A DNA stretch of 39,454 nt from Actinomadura sp. HBU206391 (GCF_014323665.1 NZ_JABVEB010000050.1:1-39454), one strand, 5' to 3'. Positions 16,815 through 25,920 are shown, counted from the stretch's first letter. Numbers and translations: made by a program. Notes: generated by a model from the sequence alone, not told the origin.

Positions 16815-17063
16815 GGCCCCGGCATGGGCGGCTCCGGCCCGTTCGGAGAATCCTCCGGCGGCGCCACCCCGGTCGCCGTGGAGAACTTCTCCATGCTCCG
16901 GCAACGGCAGACCGGCGAATCCCTGGCCTCTCCCGAGAACAAACAGACCCGGGTCAACCAGCTGAACTGGGATGGCAAGGGCGCCCCGCCCGGGCTCTTC
17001 CCACCCCGCCCGGACACCGGCGCCGGTGACGGAACCGACCCGGAGAACGGGAACACACCTTGA
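16815..17063 (+). pseudogene. narH: Nitrate reductase beta subunit, 3' end only
   Basis: About 82 codons ending at 17063 carry GMGGSGPFGESSGGATPVAV, ENFSMLRQRQT and VNQLNWDGKGAPPGLFPP, matching the C-terminal tail of NarH, the iron-sulfur subunit of respiratory nitrate reductase. All Fe-S cysteine clusters and the whole N-terminal ~85% are missing, as is narG. The deletion joins IS sequence to narH at about 16740-16815. Its stop overlaps the narJ start, preserving the native operon junction. Confidence 0.75.
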
Positions 17064-17728
17064 GACGCTCCGACGACCGGCGGGCACCGGCCTGGGCACC
17101 ATCGGCGTGGCAGGCGCAGTCGCTGCTGCTGGCCTACCCCGACGAGCGGCTGCTGCGGCAGACGGAAATGATCGGCCAGGTGGCGGCGCGGCTGCCCGAT
17201 CCCGTCGGCGGACCGCTGACCAGGTTCCTCGACCATCTCGGCCGGACTCGGCCGACGCAGCTGGCCGTCGACTACGTCGCCACCTTCGACCACCGCAAGC
17301 GCTGCTGTCTGTTCCTGACCTACTACGCGCACGGGGACACCCGGAAGCGCGGGGTGGCCCTGCTGCGGATGAAACAGACCTACGCCGCGGCCGGCCTGCG
17401 CCTCGCCGACGACGAACTGCCCGACCACCTCGCCGTCGTCCTCGAATTCGCCGCCGCCGAGGCCCGTGCCGGGCGACGGCTGCTGCTGGAGCACCGCGCC
17501 GGTCTCGAGTTGCTGCGCCTGGCCCTGCGCGACGCGAATTCGCCCTGGGCGGACGTGCTGGAGTCGGTGTCGGCGACCCTGCCGACGCTGGCCGGGGACG
17601 AGCGAGGGGCGGTGGCAAGGTTGGCCGCGCAGGGCCCGCCCGAGGAACAGGTGGGGCTGGCTCCGTTCGGCTCGCCCGTGTTCCTGCCCGACCCGTACAT
17701 GCCGACGCCGGTGAAGGGTGTGCGATGA
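17060..17728 (+). CDS. narJ: Nitrate reductase molybdenum cofactor assembly chaperone
   Basis: A 222-residue NarJ/TorD-like chaperone: LLLAYPDERLL near the N-terminus, then DYVATFDHRKRCCLFLTYYA and GDTRKRGVALLRMKQTYAAA, and LPDHLAVVLEFAA, all typical of NarJ. Family role: inserts the molybdenum cofactor into NarG in the cytoplasm. Here no narG remains nearby, so the chaperone has lost its local client. The start is probably the TTG at 17060, overlapping the narH TGA. The 3' end overlaps the narI ATG (17725-17728). The gene itself is intact. Confidence 0.9.
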   Translation: MRRSDDRRAPAWAPSAWQAQSLLLAYPDERLLRQTEMIGQVAARLPDPVGGPLTRFLDHLGRTRPTQLAVDYVATFDHRKRCCLFLTYYAHGDTRKRGVALLRMKQTYAAAGLRLADDELPDHLAVVLEFAAAEARAGRRLLLEHRAGLELLRLALRDANSPWADVLESVSATLPTLAGDERGAVARLAAQGPPEEQVGLAPFGSPVFLPDPYMPTPVKGVR

Positions 17729-18466
17729 CCGGTGACAACAACGCTCTCGATCTGATCTTGTGGGTGGCCGTCCCGTACGTGGCGATCACGGTCTTCGTCG
17801 TCGGCCACTACTGGCGCTACCGGTACGACAAGTTCGGCTGGACCACCCGCTCCTCACAACTGCATGAGAACCGCCTGCTGCGCATCGGCAGCCCGCTGTT
17901 CCATTTCGGCATCCTCGTCGTTCTCATCGGCCATATCGGGGGGCCTGCTGATCCCCAAGAGCTGGACCGAGGCCGCCGGCGTCAGCGAGGACGCCTACCA
18001 CATCGTGGCCGTCGTACTCGGCACCATCGCAGGGTTCTGCACCCTGGTCGGGCTCACCATCCTGATCTACCGGCGCCGCACGGTGGGCCCGGTCTTCTCC
18101 GCCACCACCCGCAACGACAAGGCCATGTACGCTGTGCTGACCATGGTGATCGTCCTGGGGCTGTCCGCCACCGTGGCCGCCAACATCGTCGGGGGCGGCT
18201 ACGACTACCGGACCACCATCTCGCCATGGTTCCGATCGATCTTCTACCTGCGGCCCGATGCCGCCCTCATGGCGAACGCTCCAGTGCTGTTCCAGCTGCA
18301 CGCCCTCAGCGCGTTCCTGCTGTTCGCCATCTGGCCGTTCACCCGGCTGGTACACATGCTCACCGCACCGGTCGGCTACCTCACCCGCCCGTACATCGTC
18401 TATCGCAGCAGGGACGCGGGGCTTGGCACTCGTGCGCCTCGCCGCGGATGGGAGCAAACGCGATGA
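17725..18466 (+). pseudogene. narI: Nitrate reductase gamma subunit, frameshifted at a G6 run
   Basis: The ATG at 17725 begins a NarI with LWVAVPYVAITVFVVGHYWR and HENRLLRIGSPLFHFGILVV. The frame breaks in the G6 run at 17938-17943. The next frame continues correctly as GGLLIPKSWTEAAGVSEDAY and goes on to FLLFAIWPFTRLVHMLTAP, then YIVYRSR, with stop at 18466. Removing one G restores a normal-length membrane cytochrome b subunit. Family role: quinol oxidation and haem b electron transfer to NarH. Either a sequencing slip or a recent mutation, fitting the loss of narG and most of narH. Confidence 0.85.
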
Positions 18467-18852
18467 ACGCTTCAGCCGAGAAACCGCCCGGAGCACCGGG
18501 ACCCGCGGATGAGGCTCACGCCGGTGACGGCGAGGTCGTCGCTCTGCGCAGGGCCGGGGAGGGGCTGCTGGAAGCCGCCCGCGCCGCCGATGCCGGACGG
18601 GCGGCACGCACCGTCGTCGCGGTACCGGGGCTGCGGGTCACTCTGCTCGCCCTGGCCGCCGACCGTGAACTCGCCGAGCATGAGGCCCCCGGTGCCGCCA
18701 CCTTGACCTGCCTGGCGGGACGGGTACGGCTGGCCACGGCCGAGCGCGAATGGGTGCTCAACGACAGTGATCTCGTCCCGATTCCGGACCGGCGGCACCG
18801 GCTCGTCGCGGACACCGACGCCCTGGTCCTGCTGACCGTCCGGCTCGGCTGA
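18463..18852 (+). CDS. Small cupin-like protein
   Basis: A 129-residue protein starting at the ATG overlapping the narI stop (18463-18466). The C-terminal two thirds look like a cupin barrel: LALAADRELAEHEAPGAATL, then CLAGRVRLATAEREWVLNDS, VPIPDRRHRL and ADTDALVLLTVRL. The usual second metal-ligand His is partly kept, so metal binding is uncertain. Related small cupins occur beside actinobacterial nar genes; the function is not established. Intact and co-oriented with narJI. Confidence 0.7.
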   Translation: MNASAEKPPGAPGPADEAHAGDGEVVALRRAGEGLLEAARAADAGRAARTVVAVPGLRVTLLALAADRELAEHEAPGAATLTCLAGRVRLATAEREWVLNDSDLVPIPDRRHRLVADTDALVLLTVRLG

Positions 18853-18895
18853 CCAGCCGGGCTGATCGGCCCAGCAGCCCACCCGCGCCATGATC

Positions 18896-19612
18896 TCAGC
18901 TCGACCTCTGGGCGCGGCGGTGCGGTGTTGGGGGTAGCGGGTCGCGGAAGCAAACCGCCACCGCACCGCCGCGCCGAAGAGACCTCATCGGGGACGCAGA
19001 AAGAGGGAGCGCGGGCCCTCGGCCGCGCGCTCTTCCTCGCCTCAGCGGAGCGGGTGACTTCAGGACGGGGTACCGGCGGACCAGGGCGGTACGGCCCCAC
19101 CGGCGGCCGAGGCCCAGAGTGTCGCCGGCGTTGACCATCGCCAGGCCGATGACCAGCAGAGCGTAAACGAGGTGGTCGTCCATGAAGGGGTTGTTCTCCG
19201 GGGGCAGCACGGCGGTCCACATCATCACCAGCAGGACCGCGCCCGCCGCCGCCGCGGCGCGGACGCCGATGCCCAGAACCAGTGCCGTGCCGATCCCCGC
19301 CAGGCCGAGCATGAACAGCCAGTCCGCCCAGGCCGCCCCGGCGATGTCGTTGTAGAAGCCCTTGAACGGGCCGGCCGCCGCACCTTTCAAGAAACCCTCG
19401 GTGGGGTGGCCGCCGTTGATCCACGCCTGCTTGTCGGCGGTCTCGAGTCCGAGCAGTTTGTCCAGGAACGCCCACAGGAACACCCAGCCCAGCGACAGCC
19501 GGGCCACCGCCCACACGTAACGGACGGCCGGCTCCGCGTCACGCGACCGGGCCGGTTCGACCCCCGTCGGGCGGTCGTACCGGACCTCGGGGTAGCGGTC
19601 GATGACTGCCAT
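18896..19612 (-). CDS. DoxX-like integral membrane protein
   Basis: A 238-residue membrane protein. VRYVWAVARLSLGWVFLWAF, then LDKLLGL, a loop with GFLKGAAAGPFKGFYND, and WLFMLGLAGIGTALVLGIGV give at least four membrane segments typical of DoxX/DoxD-like proteins, which are linked to quinone and thiosulfate or redox-stress chemistry. The expected C-terminus is about GLGRRWGRTALVRRYPVL. The ~65 further residues are Arg/Pro-rich and probably reflect read-through into adjoining DNA after loss of the native stop. It faces the cupin gene convergently. Confidence 0.78.
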   Translation of the reverse strand: MAVIDRYPEVRYDRPTGVEPARSRDAEPAVRYVWAVARLSLGWVFLWAFLDKLLGLETADKQAWINGGHPTEGFLKGAAAGPFKGFYNDIAGAAWADWLFMLGLAGIGTALVLGIGVRAAAAAGAVLLVMMWTAVLPPENNPFMDDHLVYALLVIGLAMVNAGDTLGLGRRWGRTALVRRYPVLKSPAPLRRGRARGRGPALPLSASPMRSLRRGGAVAVCFRDPLPPTPHRRAQRSS

Positions 19613-19755
19613 CTCTGTTCACCTCTTCCATGTGCCGGCCCGGCTCCGGCTGCCCTTTACTCAACCTCTCCGGCGAGAACGCCGCAGAGGCGAAGGCGAG
19701 GGTCGTCGCGGGACCTTGGTCCCGACCGGCGCCATCGGCCGCCGGCCCCGGTATC

Positions 19756-19990
19756 AGATCGGCTACGTGGTTGCGGTACCCAAGAGCCAGGCGGTCAGCG
19801 GTGGTCTGCAGAACAGGTGAAGATGGCCGGGAATCGCTTGGCCATCGAGGAATGCTTCCGAACCCAGCTCAAGCAAGTTCAGTGGCGAGGGTGTGCAGGT
19901 CCGCTGTGCTGGGTTCCTGCGTCGGCGGGGTCTCGGGCCGCGATGGCTCTGCTGTTTCGTCGCCGTGGTCTCCGAGGCGCTCAACCGTGA
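19756..19990 (+). pseudogene. IS701-like transposase remnant
   Basis: Broken plus-strand frames give YVVAVPKSQ, then MAGNRLAIEECFRTQLKQ, resembling the conserved GYVLAV and RW.IEE.F blocks of IS701-family DDE transposases. Short, frameshifted and without termini. The rest of 19613-20125 shows no gene. Confidence 0.5.
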
Positions 19991-20125
19991 GAAGGACTGA
20001 CTGACTACCGGCCGGGCTCTGTCAGGGCGAAGGTCTCCACAGGAGAGGACCGTTGTACCTGCCGCAGGCTCTGGCTGTCGCGGAACGTTGAGGCACAGGT
20101 GAACGACAGAAGGGGGGGGCGGGCG

Positions 20126-21124
20126 ATGGGCTCCCTCACCGAGAAGGAGATCCTGACTGCCATCGAGGCGGCGACCAGAGCGCCGTCGGTCCACAACACC
20201 CAGCCTTGGCTGTTCCTGCCCGGTGCTGAGGGGATCGAGGTACATGCGGATCTGTCGCGGCGGCTCGCGGCCATTGATCCGCAGGGCCGTGCTATGCACA
20301 TCAGCCTGGGCGCCGCCGTGCTGAACCTGCGGATCGCGCTGGCTAACGGCGGCCACAGCGAGTGCACGCTGTTGTTACCCGATCCAGATGACCCCCGTCA
20401 TGTGGCCACAGTGCGTGCCGAGGGACGTCGGAGCGTGGGGCTGGAAGAGCGGGAGCTCTTCGTCGCGATCGGGCGGCGGCACAGCAACCGGGGTCCTTTT
20501 GACAACATCCGCCCGCCCGGACCCGACCTCGAGCGGCTTGCGGCGGCGGCGGAACTGGAGGGGGCAATGCTGCACTTCGCCGACCCAGCGGAACGGGATG
20601 CCCTGCTCGGCCTGGTGCGCACCGCGGAGACGAGGCGGAGGCGGGACTCGGCCTACCGCGCCGAGCTGCTCGCCTGGACGACCGACGACCCGTATCGGGA
20701 AGACGGCCTGCCGTTGGAGGCGGTCGGGCCGTGGAGCGAGATGGCGGCGATGCCCATCCGTGACTTCGCCCCCGAGCGCGAGATACCCGGCCGCCAGACG
20801 GTGAGATTCGAGTGGGAGCCGGTTGTGGCGACGCTGTCGGTGCACGGCGGTGATGGGCCGAAGCAGTGGTTACGGGCGGGGCAGGCACTGCAGCGGGTGC
20901 TGCTGGAGGCCACCCGCCGCGGACTGGCGGCTTCGCTGTTCTCCCAACTTCTGGAGGACCCCGAGCTTCTCGGCCTCATCCGGGGCGGCGAGCACCGTAT
21001 GTCCGTGCAGATGGTGCTCCGGGTGGGGTACGCACCATTGGCGCCGGCCAGCCCACGGCGCTCGCTCGAGGAGGTCATCGTGCGCGGCCGTCCAGTACCG
21101 CTGAAGCCTCCCAAGCTGACCTGA
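20126..21124 (+). CDS. Acg-type nitroreductase family protein
   Basis: A 332-residue FMN-dependent nitroreductase-like protein of the Acg/Rv3131 type: IEAATRAPSVHNTQPWLF at the N-terminus (FMN-binding arm), GRRHSNRGPFD in the middle and QMVLRVGYAP near the end. I chose the ATG at 20126 (MGSLTEKEIL), preceded by a GGGGGGG-rich ribosome site, over an in-frame GTG at 20099. Homologues in mycobacteria belong to the hypoxia/nitric-oxide regulon, which would suit the nearby nitrate reductase relic. That link is inferred. Confidence 0.85.
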   Translation: MGSLTEKEILTAIEAATRAPSVHNTQPWLFLPGAEGIEVHADLSRRLAAIDPQGRAMHISLGAAVLNLRIALANGGHSECTLLLPDPDDPRHVATVRAEGRRSVGLEERELFVAIGRRHSNRGPFDNIRPPGPDLERLAAAAELEGAMLHFADPAERDALLGLVRTAETRRRRDSAYRAELLAWTTDDPYREDGLPLEAVGPWSEMAAMPIRDFAPEREIPGRQTVRFEWEPVVATLSVHGGDGPKQWLRAGQALQRVLLEATRRGLAASLFSQLLEDPELLGLIRGGEHRMSVQMVLRVGYAPLAPASPRRSLEEVIVRGRPVPLKPPKLT

Positions 21125-21348
21125 ACCGGCTAGAACACCCCGCTCCAGTTGGCCATGCCAGCCTCGCAGGTCAGCACCGTCGCGCCCATCGCGCCGAGAA
21201 CGAGCACGCGGCGGGACCAGCCCCCGCGCGGGCCGAGACGCGGCGCCTCGCCTTAGGCTCGCCGGCTCCGGCGGTCCACGCCCGCCGGAAGCAGCCGGCG
21301 GAAGAATCGGGCCGGCGGATCCTGAGAGCGCGAGTCGGCCGCGCGTGC

Positions 21349-21999
21349 TCACGGCCGGCCGAGAGCGGCGCGCCCCCGCACCAGGGCGAAGACGGCGTTG
21401 GCCGCCTGGGTCGTGGCGGTGTCGACGGCGTCCGAGCCGGGCCCGAAGGTGCCGTCCAGGACCATGGCGGCATAACCCTGTGTGGTGGCGATGATCGCGA
21501 TGACCAGCTGCTGGGCCGCCGCTGCATCCTGGTCGCACAGCTCGAGCGCCGGTTGGAGGAAGACGCCGCCGATGCGCTGGCCCGCGTCCTGCAACTCGGT
21601 GTACCGCGACTTGTCGAGCGTGGAGTTCAGCAGCACCAGGTAGAGGGACCGGTTGGTGGCGGCGAACCGTACGTAGCCCCGGGCGCAGTCGGCGAGCCGT
21701 TCGGCCGCGGCCGACGTCTCGCCGGCCTCCGCAGGCTCGCCCGCCTCGCCGGTCTCGGCTTCGAGAGCGGCGGACAAGCGGTCGACCGCGCGCAGGGCGA
21801 GTGCCACCAGGACCTCGTCGCGGTCGGCGAAGTGGCGGTACGGCGCGGCGACGGTCACGCCCAGCCGCCGGCTCGCCTCGGCCAGCGAGAACCCGGACAG
21901 GCCGTGCTCGGCGATCACCTTGACGGCGGTGTCGAGCACGGCCTCCTTGAGGTCGCCGTGGTGATAGCGGCCTCGGTCAGAAGTCTTGGGCACGGTCAT
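21349..21999 (-). CDS. TetR-family regulator (TetR_C_13/33-like)
   Basis: A 216-residue TetR protein. The helix-turn-helix lies at about residues 15-60 (GRYHHGDLKEAVLDTAVKVI, then EASRRLGVTVAAPYRHFADR). The C-terminal ligand domain includes CARGYVRFAATNRSLYLVLL. It sits 47 bp downstream of the MMPL transporter on the same strand and is probably co-transcribed with it. It likely recognises the two operator-like sites at 24294-24449, which lie at the head of the transporter and in front of the divergent 2Fe-2S gene. The start ATG at 21999 fits MTVPKTSDRGRYHHG. Confidence 0.9.
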   Translation of the reverse strand: MTVPKTSDRGRYHHGDLKEAVLDTAVKVIAEHGLSGFSLAEASRRLGVTVAAPYRHFADRDEVLVALALRAVDRLSAALEAETGEAGEPAEAGETSAAAERLADCARGYVRFAATNRSLYLVLLNSTLDKSRYTELQDAGQRIGGVFLQPALELCDQDAAAAQQLVIAIIATTQGYAAMVLDGTFGPGSDAVDTATTQAANAVFALVRGRAALGRP

Positions 22000-22046
22000 G
22001 ACAGTAGTCGTCGCGGTGAGAAGAGGTCACCTCGGGCATTGTCCGC

Positions 22047-24251
22047 TCACCTGATCTCACTCGCCGTCATCTCCCGAGATCGCGGTGGGGCCGGGTGATC
22101 GTCGTCGTCTTGTTCAAGGGTGATTCGGGGGAGCAGTCGGCTCATCCACCCGGGCAGCCACCAGTTGCTGCGCCCGAGGAGCTGCATCACCGCGGGGACG
22201 AGGGCGCTGCGGATGACGACGGCGTCGATGAAGACGGCCACGGCCAGGCCCAGGCCGAACTCCTTGATGAAGCGGTCGTCGCCGAGCATGAAGGCGGCGA
22301 ACACCAAGATCATGATCAGCGCGGCGGCGGTGATGGTACGCCCGGTGGCGGCGGTTCCCCGGCGAACCGCGATCTCGTTGTCGCCGGAGCGTTCCCACTC
22401 CTCCTGCACGCGGGTGAGCAGGAACACCTGGTAGTCCATCGACAGCCCGAAGACGATGGCGAACATCATCGCGGGCATGTAGGACTCGATCGGCCCGGGA
22501 CGCGTCACGCCGAAGATCTCGCCCAGCCAGCCCCACTGGAAGACGGCGACGAGCACGCCGAAGGCGGCCCCGATGGACAGGAGGTTCGTCAGTGCCGCGG
22601 TCAGGGGGACGAGCAGGCTGCGGAAGATCACGAGGAGCAGCAGGAACGACAGGCCCACGATGGCGCCGAGGAACAGCGGCAGCCGGGATGAGAGCACGTC
22701 GGCGAAGTCGGCGAAGACGGCCGTGGTCCCCCCGACGTGAACGCGCAGATCGGACCCGCCCTGCGCTGCGGGGATGACGGAGCCGCGCAGGTGCTCGAGC
22801 AGCGTGGTGGTGGCGGCGTCCTGGGGAGCGGTGGCGGGGTAGACGGTGACCAGGGCGATCTCGCCCCCGGAGGCGGGCAGCAGTTGTGGCGTCGCGACCT
22901 TGGCGACCCCGGGCCGGCGGGCGACGGCGCTGGCCACGCGGTCCAGCGCCGCACGCTGATCGGCATCGTGCACCTTGGCGGTCAGGATCAACGGTCCGTT
23001 GAAGCCCGGCCCGAAGCCGCGCGAGAGCATGTCGTAGGCCTGGCGGGTGGTGGCGTGCGGGGGGTGGTTGCCCTGGTCGGAGGCGCCGAGCCGCAGCGAC
23101 AGCAGCGGTAGGGAGATAACGACGATCATGCCGAAGGCGGCCACCGCGGGCAGGACCGGGCGGCGGGCGATCGACTCCGACCAACGTTCCCAGAAGCCCG
23201 AGCCGGTGTCGGCAGCTCCGGGGGAGGCCGCCATGCGGGCCCGTTGCCGGCGCGACAGCACCCGGTGGCCGAGCAGGCCGAGCATCGCGGGCAGCAGCGT
23301 GAGAGACGCGGCCATGGTGAGTGCCACGCCGATCGATGTGGCGACGGCCATCCCGTAGAAGAAGTTGACGCCGAGCGCGAACATCCCGAGGATCGAGAGG
23401 CACACGATGCACCCGGCGAACAGGACGGCACGTCCGGACCTTTGCACGGCGTCCACGATCGACGAGTCGACGTCGCGTCCCGCGACGAGGTACTGCCGAT
23501 GGCGGGTCACGATGAAGAGCGCGTAGTCGATCCCGACGCCGAGCCCGACGAGCAGGATCAATTCGGCCGAGTTGTCCGCGATGCCCATCACGTGGGTGAG
23601 CAGCTCGACCAGGGCCATCGCGGTTCCGATCGAGACGATCGCCGAGATGACGGGCAGCAACATGGCGGTCACCGAGCCGAAGACGAGCAGGAGCACCACC
23701 GCAGCCGCGAGTATGCCGAATGCCGCCCCGACAGGGGCCGGGCGGCCGGCCGCCTCGGCGACCTGCCCGGTCACCGCGGCCCTCAGCTCGGGTCCGTCAC
23801 CGGAGGCGACAGTCTCGACGAAGCGCTCGGCCACGGCGACGGGGATCTCCTCGGCGGTGCCGTCGAAGGTGACGGCGGCGAATGCGACGCGCTGGTCGCC
23901 GCTGATCTGCGCCGCGCCCTCGGGGGTGTAAGGGGAGACGACACGGGTCACATGCGGCAACTCGGCGATCCTGGCGAGGATCGCCTCGACGCGGGCCTTC
24001 GCCGCGGGCTCGGTGAGCCGGCCCGCCGACCGGCTCTCCACCACGACCTGCTCGCTCGCCCCGGACGCGTGCGTCGTCGCGGTCTCGAGCAGTTCGGTGG
24101 CACGTGAGGAGTCGGTGTTCGGCAGGTTCAGTGAGCTGCTGTAGTCACTGCCCGCGGCGCGCGCCGCCGCGGTGCACAGGACGAGGATGAGCAGCCATCC
24201 GGCCACGACGAGAAGTCGATGTCGGACGCACCAGGTGGCGACGGCACGCAT
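22047..24251 (-). CDS. MMPL/RND-family transporter
   Basis: A 734-residue RND-type exporter. The first membrane helix is at 12-32, followed by an extracytoplasmic loop and two blocks of five or six helices, each with a charged intramembrane motif: GVGIDYALF near residue 238 and GLSMDYQVFL in the second half. These Asp-Tyr pairs carry the proton path. I chose the ATG at 24251 (MRAVATWCVRHR), preceded by CAGGAG; the open frame extends upstream but crosses the operator region. Cargo is probably a lipid or drug, unknown here. Downstream follows the TetR gene. Confidence 0.9.
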   Translation of the reverse strand: MRAVATWCVRHRLLVVAGWLLILVLCTAAARAAGSDYSSSLNLPNTDSSRATELLETATTHASGASEQVVVESRSAGRLTEPAAKARVEAILARIAELPHVTRVVSPYTPEGAAQISGDQRVAFAAVTFDGTAEEIPVAVAERFVETVASGDGPELRAAVTGQVAEAAGRPAPVGAAFGILAAAVVLLLVFGSVTAMLLPVISAIVSIGTAMALVELLTHVMGIADNSAELILLVGLGVGIDYALFIVTRHRQYLVAGRDVDSSIVDAVQRSGRAVLFAGCIVCLSILGMFALGVNFFYGMAVATSIGVALTMAASLTLLPAMLGLLGHRVLSRRQRARMAASPGAADTGSGFWERWSESIARRPVLPAVAAFGMIVVISLPLLSLRLGASDQGNHPPHATTRQAYDMLSRGFGPGFNGPLILTAKVHDADQRAALDRVASAVARRPGVAKVATPQLLPASGGEIALVTVYPATAPQDAATTTLLEHLRGSVIPAAQGGSDLRVHVGGTTAVFADFADVLSSRLPLFLGAIVGLSFLLLLVIFRSLLVPLTAALTNLLSIGAAFGVLVAVFQWGWLGEIFGVTRPGPIESYMPAMMFAIVFGLSMDYQVFLLTRVQEEWERSGDNEIAVRRGTAATGRTITAAALIMILVFAAFMLGDDRFIKEFGLGLAVAVFIDAVVIRSALVPAVMQLLGRSNWWLPGWMSRLLPRITLEQDDDDHPAPPRSREMTASEIR

Positions 24252-24293
24252 GTTCGGTCTCTCCTGCGAGATAGGGGTCGGTCGAAGCGAGGC

Positions 24294-24314
24294 AATGTAA
24301 AAACATTTAACATT
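24294..24314. promoter_or_regulatory. Operator-like site 1 (MMPL side)
   Basis: AATGTAAAAACATTTAACATT has matching AATGT/ACATT ends and shares the core TGTAAAAAC with site 2. It sits 42 nt before the MMPL start codon, downstream of a minus-strand TTGACA (24355-24350). Probably bound by the TetR repressor. Confidence 0.55.
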
Positions 24315-24392
24315 GTCCTGTCTACAGCATTGGGGTGTCGGCAGGCGACTGTCAAGCGACGTGCCGACGCTGTGTTGATCGCCCCGGATGGG

Positions 24393-24449
24393 TTGACAGG
24401 ATGCGCTCCTATGATAAAGGTTTTCACATTGTAAAAACCACTTACATGT
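24393..24449 (+). promoter_or_regulatory. Promoter and operator-like site 2 (2Fe-2S gene)
   Basis: TTGACA (24393-24398) and TAAAGG (24415-24420) are separated by 16 nt. Immediately downstream, 24426-24449 contains TGTAA-AAACCAC-TTACA, an inverted repeat sharing TGTAAAAAC with site 1. It lies 19 nt before the ATG at 24469. CAGGAGG is the ribosome site. Confidence 0.55.
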
Positions 24450-24468
24450 AAACTCGTCAGGAGGCACC

Positions 24469-25242
24469 ATGAGCCGGCCACCCCGGCAGAGACCCGCCGA
24501 ACCCGAACCCGCACAGCCGGAGCCGGAGCCGGAGCGGTCGGGCATCCGGCGGCGCGGGTTCCTCGCCGGCGCCGCGGTGTCGGTCGCCGCCACTGTCGGC
24601 GGTGGTCAGGCGACCTCCGCAGCCGCTACGTCCGGTGCGGTGCCGGAGGCGACGGCCGGTGCCGGGCAGGAGATCACGGTTGTGATGACGGTCAACGGGC
24701 AGACAAGGCGGCTCGGCATCGACGCGCGGGTGACGCTGCTGGACGCCCTCCGGGAGCGGCTCGGCCTGACCGGCTCGAAGAAAGGCTGCGATCGTGGCCA
24801 GTGCGGTGCCTGCACGGTGCACGTGGACGGCCGGAGGGTGCTCTCGTGCCTGACTCTGGCCGGCAGCGCCCACGGAAAGCAGGTGACCACGATCGAGGGC
24901 GTGGCGGTCAAGGGGGAGCTTCATCCCATGCAGCAGGCGTTCATCGACCATGACGGCCTGCAGTGCGGCTACTGCACGCCGGGGCAGATCATGTCCGCGG
25001 TGGCGCTGCTCAAGGAGGGGCGCGCGGGCTCCGCCGAACAGATCCGGGAGTTCATGTCCGGGAACATCTGCCGCTGCGCCGCTGTGCCGCTGTGCCGCTC
25101 GAATATTCGGTTCCGGGTCGTGGCTTGCGGTTTCGCTGCTGAGGTGCTGCCTGGGTTGAGAGCATCACGAGATGGTGTTCTCTCTGGTGTATCTGATCGT
25201 CCGGAGGTTGCTTGGTCTCGTGCTGATCATCTGGCGCAGTGA
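24469..25242 (+). pseudogene. Tat-exported 2Fe-2S subunit (xanthine dehydrogenase small-subunit type), 3' truncated by IS
   Basis: The first ~204 residues are a YagT-like iron-sulfur subunit of a molybdenum hydroxylase. A Tat signal RRRGFLAG is at 27-34, the plant-ferredoxin cluster uses Cys107, Cys112, Cys115 and Cys127, and the second cluster uses Cys166, Cys169, Cys201 and Cys203 (CGYCTPG, NICRC). Natural homology stops at CRCAA (about 25085). The remaining ~53 residues are IS-derived read-through. The FAD and molybdopterin subunits expected downstream are absent. Both Fe-S sites are complete, so a stub could fold but would lack partners. Its promoter faces the MMPL gene. Confidence 0.8.
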
Positions 25243-25917
25243 GTTGTCCAAGGACGTCGAGTTACTCGTGCTCCGTCATGAGAACGCCATGCTGCGCCGC
25301 CAGGTCCCGCGCCCCCGGTACCAGTCGGCCGACCGGATCTGGTTCGCGGCACTGTCTCGGCTTCTCCCTCGCCACCTCTGGCCGACCGTGTTCCCGGTTA
25401 CGCCTGCGACGATCCTGCGCTGGCATCGTCGCCTTGTCGCTCGCACATGGACCTACACCGACCGGCGCCGGCCGGGACGTCCACCGACACAGGCGGCTGT
25501 CAGAAACCTGATCGTGCGGATGGCTCGCGACAATCCGGGTTGGGGGCATCGGCGGATCCAGGGCGAGCTGGCCCGCCTCGGCCACCAGGTCGCAGCGTCG
25601 ACGGTCTGGGAGGTATTGGACGCGGCCGGTATCGATCCGGCACCGCGCAGGTCTGGGCCCACCTGGCGGCAGTTCCTGTCCGCTCAGGCGCACGGCCTGA
25701 TCGCCTGTGACTTCTTCGCGGTAGACACGATCGTGCTGAAACGGCTCTAAGTCCTGGTGTTCATCGAGCACGGCACCCGTCGGCTGCACCTGGGAGGGGT
25801 CACCGCCAACCCGACCGGCGCGTGGGTTACCCAGCAGGCCCGGATCTTGGCCATGGACCTGGGGGAGCGGATGGGCTCGCTGCGATTTCTGGTACGTGAC
25901 CGTGACAGGGCCGCCTG
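25172..25917 (+). pseudogene. Integrase-core transposase, near complete N-terminal half with in-frame stop
   Basis: Best preserved member of the dispersed family. [76 protein letters not shown] and ACDFFAVDTIVLKRL run in one frame to a TAA at 25748-25750 (a Tyr codon in relatives). The same frame continues VLVFIEHGTRRLHLGG, PTGAWVTQQARILAMDL, LRFLVRDRDRAA to 25917. The C-terminal third, with the last catalytic Glu, is missing; MBL sequence follows. Confidence 0.88.
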
Positions 25918-25920
25918 AAC

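Noticed and set aside
16972..18852. A single 626-codon plus-strand open frame across the nar region
   Set aside because: Only its last 129 codons (the cupin) and its stretch just before the narI frameshift make protein sense; the rest is out of frame with narJ and narI.
20866..22098. Plus-strand open frame of ~410 codons over the nitroreductase end and TetR gene
   Set aside because: Antisense to the TetR gene and out of frame with the nitroreductase; no domain visible.
24252..24593. Upstream extension of the MMPL protein to 24593
   Set aside because: It would run through the operators and the divergent 2Fe-2S start; a good ribosome site and family N-terminus mark 24251.
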